Shown here piece after piece: positions 1-6,737 of a DNA stretch of 11,128 nucleotides. Source of the stretch: WVZL01 sp041862375 (GTDB taxonomy: Bacteria; Acidobacteriota; Aminicenantia; Aminicenantales; Aminicenantaceae); contig JBGVTE010000137.1 of NCBI GenBank assembly GCA_041862375.1, forward strand, positions 1 to 11,128. The letters are read 5' to 3'. Numbering within the stretch: position 1 is the first letter of the stretch; each line of letters begins with the position of its first letter. Below the pieces are notes generated by a model. That model was not told where the DNA came from and did not search any database. It saw nothing but the letters and a program-made list of their open reading frames with translations. The position numbers and the translations under genes were made by a program.

Positions 1-34
1 ACAGAGAGGAACCATGCCCGCTCAGCCTTCAAAC

Positions 35-107
35 GGTTTTTTACACCCACATGCCTTCGCCTAACATATTTGAGTCGCTGGGGCAAAGCGAGCGTGCCTT
101 CAAGCCG
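35..107. repeat. 73-bp direct repeat, left copy
   Basis: This segment is identical over all 73 bases to 11056-11128, in the same orientation. It begins GGTTTTTTACACCC and ends TTCAAGCCG. The left boundary is real, because the bases before it differ between copies. The right boundary is unknown, because the other copy is cut by the window end. The element contains GCCTTC at 53-58 and 96-101, and another GCCTTC lies just outside at 25-30. Bases 71-85 can form an imperfect stem with 110-122, so the functional unit probably extends beyond base 107. No coding potential or transposase is attached. It could be a dispersed intergenic repeat, a small non-autonomous element, or part of a structured RNA. 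Identity and coordinates were read directly; the nature of the element is unknown. Confidence 0.9.
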
Positions 108-142
108 TATGCCCATCGCTCAATGACTATTTTAATTTTCAT

Positions 143-186
143 CACGGAAAAAAGATGCTTAATATATGAAGTATCTTTTTTTCCGT
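143..186. repeat. A/T-rich imperfect inverted repeat (hairpin), full copy
   Basis: The left arm 144-160 (ACGG, six A, GATGCTT) is complementary to the right arm 169-186 (AAGTATC, seven T, CCGT), with one G-T wobble and one bulged T. The 8-base loop is 161-168. Near-symmetrical A and T runs inside the stem allow the same hairpin on either strand. It is not a classic terminator, since the T-run lies inside the stem and is followed by CCGT. A single-arm relative is at 10976-10996. It may be a palindromic intergenic repeat or MITE-like relic. Confidence 0.6.
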
Positions 187-189
187 TAT

Positions 190-326
190 TATGAATAATT
201 CCTTTAAGTTAAACAGGATGGGTGGTACTGCCCCAGAGAGAAAGCGTATCCGTTGTGTGAAGATAGGGAAGGATGAGGCTGTATAATTAAGAAAACCTTG
301 TCAATTCTGTTAGCTGCAATCATGAA
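190..326. other. gene-free stretch with weak 5S rRNA-like similarity
   Basis: No ORF with a credible start or ribosome binding site is seen here on either strand. The only notable text is AAGTTAAAC at 206-214 followed by TGGTACTGCCCC at 223-234. These resemble two conserved blocks of the 3' half of bacterial 5S rRNA (AAGTTAAGC and TGGTACTGC), but the spacing is about five bases short and the rest of the molecule is not recognisable. It is either a decayed fragment or chance. Confidence 0.2.
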
Positions 327-352
327 AACAGGATATTTAATTTAGTCCTGTT
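327..352. promoter_or_regulatory. hairpin just upstream of the DUF429 promoter
   Basis: AACAGGA at 327-333 and TCCTGTT at 346-352 form a perfect 7-bp stem around a 12-base A/T loop. It ends 5 bases before the -35 box at 358. It could be an operator for a dyad-binding regulator, or the end of an upstream transcription unit. There is no T-tract on the plus strand and only a run of four T on the minus strand, so a standard intrinsic terminator is unlikely. Confidence 0.3.
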
Positions 353-357
353 GTTGA

Positions 358-386
358 TTGACTTGCCTTCTTTTCGATGATATAAA
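358..386 (+). promoter_or_regulatory. sigma70-type promoter for the DUF429 gene
   Basis: TTGACT at 358-363 and TATAAA at 381-386 are each 5 of 6 to the sigma70 consensus, with a 17-base spacer (364-380). Transcription would start near 392-394, leaving a leader of about 57-78 bases before the DUF429 coding region. This is the best promoter match seen in the window. A second, weaker pair lies at 434-439 (TTGACT) and 458-463 (TATGTT) with an 18-base spacer; its start would fall near 470, next to the ATG at 471. Confidence 0.5.
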
Positions 387-449
387 TCTCCTCTCGAGAA
401 TTGAAGAAAGGACTTTAGAGGGAGCTTCTTTTCTTGACTCTTTTTCTTA

Positions 450-1067
450 ATGTTGCCTATGTTCTCGCAGATGAAAGAGGATTGTGTTGTGGGACTAGAC
501 TTAGGGGGAGTTCCTACTCGGCCCACTGGAGTGTGTGTTCTTAAAGGTCTTAAGGCTTCTCATCTTATTCTTTTTTCTGATGATGAAATCCTGAGTTACA
601 TTCAAGAGAAAAAGCCGGTACTAGTGGCAATTGACGCCCCTTTGTGCCTTCCTCCCGGGAGAAAATCCATACATGAGAAAGGAAGCATACATTTTCGGCC
701 GTGTGATGAGGAATTACGCAGGAGAAAAATTCCTTTTTTTCCGATTACTCTTGGTCCGATGAGAGCTTTGATGGATAGGGGAATATCTTTCCGAAACACT
801 CTTGAAAAGATGGGATTTCGTGTTGTTGAGATTTATCCCGGTGGCGCCCAGGATATCTGGGTAATTCCGCGAGCTAAGCATAATACTTCTGGATTAAGGC
901 AGGGGCTTCGCAGGCTGGGAATAGTGGGATTGAAAAAAGAAATCACGGCTCATGAGCTGGATGCTGTTACAGGTGCTTTGGTAGGATTCCTTTTCCTTCA
1001 GGGGAAAGCTGAAGTGTATGGAGATTTTTCTCGCGGTGCCATCATCATGCCTTTATCCCCGAAATAG
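450..1067 (+). CDS. DUF429 family protein, predicted RNase H-fold nuclease
   Basis: The 205-residue product matches the DUF429 (COG2410-type) family, predicted to have an RNase H-like fold and possible nuclease activity; the biological role is not established. Visible hallmarks are an N-terminal strand with a conserved Asp (VVGLDLGG, about 13-20), a second acidic strand (VAIDAPLCLPP, about 58-68), the RPCDEELRRR and FPITLGPMRAL segments in the middle, VVEIYPGG (about 125-132), and a C-terminal HELDAVTGALVG helix with acidic residues. Length is typical of the family. No good Shine-Dalgarno sequence precedes the ATG codons at 450, 459 or 471. The ATG at 471 (MKEDCVVGLD) begins right before the first core strand and may be the true start. 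An in-frame stop at 435-437 excludes anything further upstream. The gene appears to be transcribed alone from the promoter at 358-386; 157 bases separate it from the next gene. Family assignment is firm, catalytic function is not. Confidence 0.85.
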   Translation: MLPMFSQMKEDCVVGLDLGGVPTRPTGVCVLKGLKASHLILFSDDEILSYIQEKKPVLVAIDAPLCLPPGRKSIHEKGSIHFRPCDEELRRRKIPFFPITLGPMRALMDRGISFRNTLEKMGFRVVEIYPGGAQDIWVIPRAKHNTSGLRQGLRRLGIVGLKKEITAHELDAVTGALVGFLFLQGKAEVYGDFSRGAIIMPLSPK

Positions 1068-1224
1068 CTTATGTGTGTATTTGTAGATATAGCCTACCCA
1101 GAAGGAAGTATTGGCAAGAAATAATACAATGGGCAACCAGATATTTGCATAAAAAGTTTTTGATAGGCCATGTTTTCTTTTTTGAGAAATAATAAGGTAA
1201 CAAATTTTTAAAGAGGGAGGAGAG

Positions 1225-2424
1225 ATGAATATTAAAAAAATGGCATTGTTTTTAATTATCTCATTCTTGACTTTCAATCATTTCCTGCATTCCCAGGCAA
1301 GATCATCCTCTTTACTTGATGACTTAGCCTGCTTAAAAAAGTATCACTCGAAGCGAATATCAAGTTATGACAGGAGCGGGAAAAATGCAGATTACCTTGT
1401 CATTAAACCCGGAGAGACAGCAGAGATTGCTCGTATTGAGGGAGCAGGAGTAATAAAGCACATCTGGATCACGATTTCTTGTAAAGATCCCATGCTGCGG
1501 CGCAATGCTGTTTTACGTATGTTCTGGGATAAAGAAGAGAATCCCAGTGTTGAGTGTCCCATTGGGGATTTTTTTGGCCAAGGATGGGGAGAGAAATATC
1601 CTCTTATTACCCTTCCTTTAGCTGTTGCTCCGAAAGAAGGGAATGCTTTAAACTGCTATTTTCCCATGCCTTTTAGCCATGAAGCATTGATTACAGTCGA
1701 GAACCAGTCTGATGTAAGGATTGACGCTTTTTACTATTATATTGATTATGAAAAGCATGAGTCGATCAGCCCTGGACTCGGCAGGCTTCATGCTTTCTGG
1801 AACAGGGAATTAACAGAACCTTTACCAGGAGGAGAAAATGAATGGAGCGTTCTTGGCTCCCAAGAAGCAAACACAGATGGCAGTGGAAATTATACCATCG
1901 CTGATATAGAGGGAGAAGGCCACTTTGTCGGAGTCAATTACTATGTAGATAGCCCCTCACCCATGTGGTATGGAGAAGGGGATGATATGTTTTTTATCGA
2001 TGGAGAAAAATGGCCTCCTTCTCTCCATGGAACAGGAACAGAGGATTTTTTTAATTCATCCTGGTGCCCCAAAGAAGTTTATATGCATCCTTACTTTGGC
2101 TATGCCCGAATAAACAAAGACACTGGCTGGTTAGGACGGACGCATTGCTACCGCTTCTTTCTTGGGTCCCCTATCGCTTTTGAAAAATCCTTAAAAGCAA
2201 CAATCGAGCATGGCCATAACAACTGTTTAACACTCGATTTAGTAACTGTTGCCTACTGGTACCAAAAGGAACCTCATAAACCTTTACCTAAACTTAACCC
2301 GAAGGAGGGAAGGCAAAACATGCCATCCATAAGTGTCAGTGATATCCACCGCTGGCGGGATGCTTGGCGTAAGTCGCAGGGTAGTGGAACACTGTGGGGT
2401 TATGAAAAGAAGAAAGAAAAATAA
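1225..2424 (+). CDS. secreted DUF2961 / glycoside hydrolase family 172 protein
   Basis: The 399-residue protein starts with a signal peptide (positive MNIKK, hydrophobic 6-21, likely cleavage near HSQA-R at 25-26), so it should be exported. The rest matches DUF2961, now GH172, whose characterised members act on alpha-D-fructofuranosyl and D-arabinofuranosyl linkages. Visible family features are GVIKHIWIT (75-83), IGDFFGQGWGE (113-123), YYYIDYE (170-176), YGEGDDMFFIDG (249-260), HGTGTEDFFNSSW (268-280) and VAYWYQKEPH (342-351). By analogy with the characterised enzyme, Glu251 and Glu273 are the likely catalytic pair; their 22-residue separation is close to that of the known pair as I recall it. 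A strong site, GGGAGGAG, sits just before the ATG at 1225. The gene lies 18 bases upstream of the amidohydrolase and almost certainly shares its transcript. Substrate is unknown. A tail of about 40 residues follows the last recognisable motif. Confidence 0.9.
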   Translation: MNIKKMALFLIISFLTFNHFLHSQARSSSLLDDLACLKKYHSKRISSYDRSGKNADYLVIKPGETAEIARIEGAGVIKHIWITISCKDPMLRRNAVLRMFWDKEENPSVECPIGDFFGQGWGEKYPLITLPLAVAPKEGNALNCYFPMPFSHEALITVENQSDVRIDAFYYYIDYEKHESISPGLGRLHAFWNRELTEPLPGGENEWSVLGSQEANTDGSGNYTIADIEGEGHFVGVNYYVDSPSPMWYGEGDDMFFIDGEKWPPSLHGTGTEDFFNSSWCPKEVYMHPYFGYARINKDTGWLGRTHCYRFFLGSPIAFEKSLKATIEHGHNNCLTLDLVTVAYWYQKEPHKPLPKLNPKEGRQNMPSISVSDIHRWRDAWRKSQGSGTLWGYEKKKEK

Positions 2425-2442
2425 TATGGGGAGGGAATAACT

Positions 2443-3945
2443 ATGAAGAATCTACAAGTGAAATTAAAAGTTATTTCAATCCTCTTGTTTTTGCTTGTTT
2501 TAAGCCAGGTCTTATTGAGTGAAACAAGAGGGATAGAGAATGGAAAGAGGTATGATCGGCTTGTTATAAGAGATGTTATCGTCATTAATGGCAATGGGAC
2601 TCCTCCGCGAGGGCCCTTAGATGTTATTGTTGAGGGGAATAGAATACAATCTATCAGGCGGGCGAGTCTGGAAAGAGATGCTTATGAAAAGGAGGAACAT
2701 GTTCTTGACGGAAAGGGGAAGTACCTTCTTCCCGGACTCATAAACATCCATGGGCACATTCATGACAGCCGTGCTAATCAATCCCTTCCTTTTGAATATC
2801 TCTACAAGCTCTGGCTGGGATGTGGCATTACCTCAGTTAGGGATGTGGGAAGCAACTATGATAAGACCATAGAAGAGCGTCGAAAAAGTCAGGAAGGTTT
2901 AGTTGATGCTCCGCGTATATTCCTCTACATGCGTGCTTGGGGAAGGAGCCCTGAGGAGGTTCGCCGAAATGTTCAAGAGGTGAAGAAGAGGGGAGCAGAT
3001 GGGATAAAAGTATTTGGGATGGACCGAGATATCCTTAAGGCTGCCTTGGATGAGGCGCATAAGCTTAGTCTCAGGGCTGCTCATCACGTGGGAGTTGAAG
3101 AGATCGATGCCTGGGATGATGCAGAATTTGGTATAACTTCGATCGAACACTGGTACGGAATTCCGGATGCTGCTCTTCATGGCTCCCAGAATTTCCCTCA
3201 TTGGTATAACTACAGTAACGAAGATGATCGCTTCCGCTATGCAGGCCATCTATGGAGGGAAGCAGACCCGGAGAAGTTGAAAAAGGTTCTTAAAAGACTG
3301 GTAGAAAAAGGAGTAGCTTGGTGTCCGACCTTTGTCATTTATGAAGCAAATCGTGATCTTCTGAGGGCAATGAATCAACCCTGGTTTAAGGAATACCTTC
3401 ATCCAGCCATTGAAGAGTATTTTAATCCTAATCCCGCTTATCATGGATCATACCATTGGAATTGGAGCACGACTGATGAAATCTTTTGGAGGGAAAACTA
3501 TAAGATATGGATGGCTGCAGTCCGTGAGTTTTCCAAGATGGGAGGGATTGTAGGAGTTGGTGAGGATGCGGGTTACATCTATATGCTCTACGGGCTTAGC
3601 CTGATAAGGGAATTAGAGCTTCATCAAGAAGCAGGGTTTCATCCTATCGATGTTATAAAACATGCCACAGGCAACAATGCAAGAATATTGGGTATGGAAG
3701 ATAAACTGGGCCGTATTCGACCAGGCTATCTTGCAGACCTGCTCCTTGTTGGTGATAATCCTTTGGAAAATTTTAAATTTCTCTATCCTGATGGTGTTCA
3801 GGATTTAAAAGAAGGAAAAATCATCTCCAGAGGAGGCATAGAGTGGACGATCAAAGATGGAATTGTCTATCATGCTCCAACATTACTCAAGGATGTAAGG
3901 AAGATCGTTTCTCTTGCAAGGGAAAAACAGCAATTGAAGGAATAA
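2443..3945 (+). CDS. exported metal-dependent amidohydrolase (imidazolonepropionase/prolidase-like, COG1228 type)
   Basis: The 500-residue protein has an N-terminal signal peptide or anchor (hydrophobic about 10-26) followed by a small beta-sandwich segment and a TIM-barrel amidohydrolase domain. Metal-site motifs are visible in order: the HxH of LINIHGHIHD (His103, His105), a candidate carboxylated Lys in GADGIKVFG (Lys189), AAHHVG (His214/His215), SIEHWYG (His236), and VGVGEDAG (Asp375). The last is usually GTDAG, so Glu374 replaces a Thr. The C-terminal HATGNNARILGMEDKLGRIRPGYLADLLLVGDNPLEN region is the standard amidohydrolase ending. Known members hydrolyse Xaa-Pro dipeptides, N-acyl amino acids and cyclic amides, so the substrate cannot be chosen here. 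GGGGAGGG at 2428-2435 precedes the ATG by 7 bases. The gene is 18 bases behind the GH172 gene, suggesting the two exported enzymes work on related material. The stop lies 6 bases from the convergent lipid-kinase stop. Confidence 0.9.
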   Translation: MKNLQVKLKVISILLFLLVLSQVLLSETRGIENGKRYDRLVIRDVIVINGNGTPPRGPLDVIVEGNRIQSIRRASLERDAYEKEEHVLDGKGKYLLPGLINIHGHIHDSRANQSLPFEYLYKLWLGCGITSVRDVGSNYDKTIEERRKSQEGLVDAPRIFLYMRAWGRSPEEVRRNVQEVKKRGADGIKVFGMDRDILKAALDEAHKLSLRAAHHVGVEEIDAWDDAEFGITSIEHWYGIPDAALHGSQNFPHWYNYSNEDDRFRYAGHLWREADPEKLKKVLKRLVEKGVAWCPTFVIYEANRDLLRAMNQPWFKEYLHPAIEEYFNPNPAYHGSYHWNWSTTDEIFWRENYKIWMAAVREFSKMGGIVGVGEDAGYIYMLYGLSLIRELELHQEAGFHPIDVIKHATGNNARILGMEDKLGRIRPGYLADLLLVGDNPLENFKFLYPDGVQDLKEGKIISRGGIEWTIKDGIVYHAPTLLKDVRKIVSLAREKQQLKE

Positions 3946-3951
3946 ATCTAG

Positions 3952-4893
3952 CTACTGTTTAATCTTTACGGGACTAATGATTTTAAGAGCTTGAGGCAGT
4001 ACTCTAACCTCAACTCTGTCTTTAACTCCGAGAAATTCTCCGTTATACTGAATAGGCAGCTCCTCTCCCTTGATAATCATTTTTCTTGCTTTGTAATGCC
4101 TCTGGGTTTTTTGATAGAGGCCGAAATAGATAAAGGGAAAATAGAGGAGATATTTCAAACCTTGAATTTCAAAGAAGGTGATGTCAAGATAGCTGTCATC
4201 AAGCATGGCTTTAGGAGCTATCTTAAAGCTGTAACCGAAATAATTTGTTTTTCCGACGACACAATCCAAAAATTTTAATCTTAAAATCTTTTTCGAAAAA
4301 CGGACCCCATCGTCATTAATGCCATCAAAAAGTTCTACTTCATGTTCTTTTTTTTGCAAAGTGAATAAAATTCTCCCTGCCAGGAGATGGCCGATGAGGC
4401 CTTGAATACGGTGCTCAAGTTTTTTTTGGGTAACTTGTGCGGTCGCACCAATGCTGACAAAACCAGCTGGTTTCCCCTCCACTTCGATTAAATCAATTTC
4501 TTTTGTCTCGCCTTCGTTAAGGACTTTTGCAGCTTTCTTTACATTCTTGGGTATGCGGAGAGATTTTCGGAAGGCGTTACCGCTTCCCAAGGGGATTATT
4601 CCAAGAAGGACATCCTTCTCCCTTCGCGACTCGATAATTCCTTGAATCACATCTGCTACAGTGCCATCTCCTCCCACAGCAACTATCACTGTATGGTCTG
4701 AGCTAAGCTTTTTGGCTAATTCTATTGTATTTTGTTTAGCGCCGGCTACTTCATATATTTTGCCCGGTAGCCTTTTTTTGAGGTACTTCCGGAGCTTCTT
4801 CCTTCTCGTCCATTTTTTCCGGGCCGCATCGGGATTGACGATAGAAACTTTTCGCGAGAAATTTATTTTTCCGCTTGTTGTTTGTTTTAACAT
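3952..4893 (-). CDS. diacylglycerol/sphingosine kinase family lipid kinase (LCB5/DagK fold)
   Basis: The 313-residue protein matches the ATP-dependent DAGK catalytic family, soluble or membrane-associated kinases that phosphorylate a lipid hydroxyl (diacylglycerol, sphingoid base or related alcohol). Motifs are the start strand KVSIVNPDAARKK (15-27), the nucleotide-binding VAVGGDGTVADVI (71-83), IPLGSGNAFRKSL (100-112), KEIDLIEVEG (131-140, Asp134), GFVSIGA (144-150), and the C-terminal IQYNGEFLG (281-289). In most family members the last motif is DGE, with Asp and Glu near the active site; here it is NGE at 284-286. Length is normal. No clear Shine-Dalgarno sequence precedes the ATG. A 160-base gap separates it from the SDR gene upstream, with a possible promoter and a small hairpin in it, so it may be read both as the last gene of the operon and separately. 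The lipid context supports a membrane-lipid substrate; which one is unknown. Confidence 0.9.
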   Translation of the reverse strand: MLKQTTSGKINFSRKVSIVNPDAARKKWTRRKKLRKYLKKRLPGKIYEVAGAKQNTIELAKKLSSDHTVIVAVGGDGTVADVIQGIIESRREKDVLLGIIPLGSGNAFRKSLRIPKNVKKAAKVLNEGETKEIDLIEVEGKPAGFVSIGATAQVTQKKLEHRIQGLIGHLLAGRILFTLQKKEHEVELFDGINDDGVRFSKKILRLKFLDCVVGKTNYFGYSFKIAPKAMLDDSYLDITFFEIQGLKYLLYFPFIYFGLYQKTQRHYKARKMIIKGEELPIQYNGEFLGVKDRVEVRVLPQALKIISPVKIKQ

Positions 4894-4915
4894 CGTGTGT
4901 GTTTTACAGTCCCAC

Positions 4916-4932
4916 GTCTCAAAATTCGAGAC
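4916..4932. promoter_or_regulatory. hairpin in the leader of the lipid-kinase gene
   Basis: GTCTC at 4916-4920 pairs with GAGAC at 4928-4932 around a 7-base loop, 22 bases upstream of the kinase ATG on the minus strand. On the plus strand it is followed by TTATCTTTTT, so it could act as a weak terminator for plus-strand readthrough from the convergent GH172/amidohydrolase unit. On the minus strand no T-run follows, so there it would be an operator or leader structure. The stem is only 5 bp. Confidence 0.25.
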
Positions 4933-4960
4933 TTATCTTTTTAAGCATTGTGATTACATT

Positions 4961-4989
4961 ATTTTGCCAGAAAAAGCTGATTATCGCAA
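4961..4989 (-). promoter_or_regulatory. possible promoter for the lipid-kinase gene
   Basis: Read on the minus strand, TTGCGA (4984-4989) and CAAAAT (4961-4966) are spaced by 17 bases, and each matches 4 of 6 sigma70 consensus positions. Transcription would start near 4954 and cover the hairpin at 4916-4932. It lies in the only sizeable gap of the minus-strand series, which is the main reason to consider it. The match is weak in A/T-rich DNA. Confidence 0.2.
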
Positions 4990-5053
4990 TAAATCATAGA
5001 ACCGCCCCACATTTTCTTGAGATTATTATTTTTTTTCAGGGATAAATAGTAAT

Positions 5054-6028
5054 TTATGAATTGTAGTAATTGACAGTGGCGCGTATGCCATCGTCCAACG
5101 CGTACCGCGAACGAAAGCCAAAGTCTTTTTCTGCTTTCAGTGAAGAGAAAAGCCATGGAGTTTTAACCATTGCTCGCCAGGCTTTTTGACCAAAAGGTAA
5201 TTTTATTATTCTTGCTCTTTTGAGTAAATCTAAGAACCATGCTAAGAGGCTGATCAGGTATTCAGGAAAAGGCAGGTAGAGAGAATTGCCTAAGATGTAT
5301 TTTTTAAGAGTAAAAATTATGTCTCGCCAGGAATGACCTTTCCCATCAGTGACATAGTATACTTGGTTTCTTGTTGTAGGCGAAAGAGCTGCCTGAATCA
5401 GAGCTTCAACAAGGTCCTTGACGTAAATAAGACTTGTGCTCTCTCCTCTTTCTTTAAGTGAAAGGACTATTCTTTTTCTTATGAGCTTAATCAGGAGTTC
5501 TGTTTGTTGCTGACGAGGGCCGTAGACATTTGGAGGGCGGATAATAGTAGCAGGGATAGAATGCCAATACTTTTTCACTTCTTCTTCAGCTTTGAGTTTA
5601 GTTCTTCCGTATTCTGAATTTGGAGCACAAGGCTGGCTTTCATCAGAGTAATATCCAGGCAAAGAAGGACCCGCAGCCGAAACAGAGGAAACAAAGACAA
5701 AACGTTTAAGACCTGAATTTTTGATAAGGCAAGCCTCGAGTAAATTCTTGGTCAGGAGATAATTGGCTAGTTCATAGGTTTTACGGCTAGCTGACATGAT
5801 TCGCCCTGCGAGATGAAATATGTAATCTTGTTTATCCACTGCTCTCTTGAGGCTTTCTGAGTTTTCAGCGTGGCCAACAAAAATAGTAAGAGGTAGATTT
5901 TTAAGAAAATCAGTTCTGCTTTCTTTTCTGACAAAACAAGTGACTTTCCAATTTCTTTCTACGAGTGTCTCTACCAAATGGCTTCCGATAAAGCCAGACG
6001 CACCGGTAACGAGAGCTTTAAGCTGCAT
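5054..6028 (-). CDS. extended SDR family NAD(P)-dependent epimerase/dehydratase/reductase
   Basis: The 324-residue protein is an extended short-chain dehydrogenase/reductase (COG0451, 3-beta-HSD/dihydroflavonol-reductase-like). The N-terminal Rossmann motif is TGASGFIG (8-15), followed by the FHLAG strand (71-75). The catalytic triad is visible as Ser in FVSSVSAAG (112-120), Tyr140 and Lys144 in YGRTK, with IIRPPNVYGPR downstream as in the family. The C-terminal half contains a hydrophobic stretch with PFPEYLISLLAWFLDLL around 254-270, common in members that act on membrane lipids or sterol-like molecules. The start is supported by AGGAG at 6040-6044, 11 bases upstream and inside the end of the VTT gene; the two genes overlap by 11 bases. 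Bacterial relatives include sugar-nucleotide epimerases, HpnA-like proteins and ceramide reductases. The lipid neighbours favour a lipid or prenyl-linked substrate over a free sugar nucleotide, but that is inference. Confidence 0.88.
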   Translation of the reverse strand: MQLKALVTGASGFIGSHLVETLVERNWKVTCFVRKESRTDFLKNLPLTIFVGHAENSESLKRAVDKQDYIFHLAGRIMSASRKTYELANYLLTKNLLEACLIKNSGLKRFVFVSSVSAAGPSLPGYYSDESQPCAPNSEYGRTKLKAEEEVKKYWHSIPATIIRPPNVYGPRQQQTELLIKLIRKRIVLSLKERGESTSLIYVKDLVEALIQAALSPTTRNQVYYVTDGKGHSWRDIIFTLKKYILGNSLYLPFPEYLISLLAWFLDLLKRARIIKLPFGQKAWRAMVKTPWLFSSLKAEKDFGFRSRYALDDGIRATVNYYNS

Positions 6029-6701
6029 TTTTTTTGCTGCTCCTATCTTTTTTCAATAAACTCCTTGCCAGAGGAATTCCGAGAGAGATGCCGAGCACAA
6101 TAAATAACAGGATTAACAAATAATCTGGTATCTTCACCACATGGCCAAAGAGGGCTATGAGGAAAAATCGAGGTGTCCTGGAGAGAAAGACGGCAAGGAT
6201 ATATTTTATTAAGGGATAGTGAGCAAAGACAACTAAAAAACGGAATGGATAAAAAGGTACAGGTGTAAATCCTGCGACAAAGATGGCTGTAAAGGGAGCT
6301 TTGTTGAATAGATCAACTAATTTATTAACGAATTTACTATGGCGCATTTTTGCAAAAGCCTTTAAATCAGCAACATATTTAAATACAGAATAATTTAGAA
6401 TCTCTGTAATCAAGGTGCCTGCTATTGCCACGAAGGTCACAACCAAAGGTTGATAGAATTTACTGTAGTAGAGAAAGACAGGCTCGTGGGGGACAATGGC
6501 AATTAAGAATTGAGAAGGAAAATTATAGAAAAAGAGCACCCACAGGCTTTTACTTTTCCGGATTGGCTCTGAACTGAGCCACAACAAAAGGAGAATAATA
6601 ATCAAACTAATTTCGAGTATAAAAATCAGTGTTCTGATTTTGGAAGGAGTTACTCCAGGTCTTGAAGAGGCCGGAGCAGAATGAATTTTATTGTTTTTCA
6701 T
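6018..6701 (-). CDS. VTT/DedA-like integral membrane protein
   Basis: The 227-residue protein is very hydrophobic. Membrane-type segments lie near 24-42, 53-72, 84-108, 163-186 and 192-213, with a probable re-entrant loop at about 136-155. AIAGTLITEILNYSVFKYVA (92-111), the FAGFTPVPFYPFRF-like block (141-155) and SRTPRFFLIALFG (174-186, with two conserved-type Arg) are the pattern of the VTT domain (YqaA/DedA/TMEM41-VMP1 superfamily). Members of this superfamily have been linked to lipid scrambling and undecaprenyl-phosphate or phosphatidylethanolamine recycling across membranes. The charged N-terminal 20 residues should be cytoplasmic, as should the Lys/Arg-rich tail. The gene starts 36 bases after the radical SAM stop; no convincing Shine-Dalgarno sequence is seen. 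It overlaps the SDR gene by 11 bases, so the two are probably translationally coupled. In this operon a role in moving the lipid product across the membrane is plausible but not shown. Confidence 0.82.
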   Translation of the reverse strand: MKNNKIHSAPASSRPGVTPSKIRTLIFILEISLIIILLLLWLSSEPIRKSKSLWVLFFYNFPSQFLIAIVPHEPVFLYYSKFYQPLVVTFVAIAGTLITEILNYSVFKYVADLKAFAKMRHSKFVNKLVDLFNKAPFTAIFVAGFTPVPFYPFRFLVVFAHYPLIKYILAVFLSRTPRFFLIALFGHVVKIPDYLLILLFIVLGISLGIPLARSLLKKDRSSKKNAA

Positions 6702-6737
6702 TTAAACACAGAAATTGAGGGAGATACACTTTTAGAA

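Noticed and set aside
59..214. Integron attC site, suggested by GCCTAAC at 59-65 and GTTAAAC at 208-214
   Set aside because: The two cores are not complementary, they lie 156 bases apart end to end, and the region lacks the paired inner boxes. No integrase or cassette-like small genes follow.
1071..1124. 17-codon plus-strand peptide starting MCVFVDIAYP after the DUF429 gene
   Set aside because: No ribosome binding site and too short to separate from chance.
2899..3249. 116-codon minus-strand frame inside the amidohydrolase gene
   Set aside because: It is antisense to a region encoding the metal-binding barrel, has no recognisable domain or ribosome binding site, and is best explained as a shadow.
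4661..4999. 112-codon plus-strand frame opposite the lipid kinase and its leader
   Set aside because: Most of it is antisense to the kinase GGDGT region; no ribosome binding site and low-complexity hydrophobic composition expected from the complementary strand.
4959..5156. 65-codon minus-strand frame between the SDR and kinase genes
   Set aside because: Its first half overlaps the SDR C-terminus in another frame, and the rest is Lys/Asn-rich A/T sequence with no recognisable motif.
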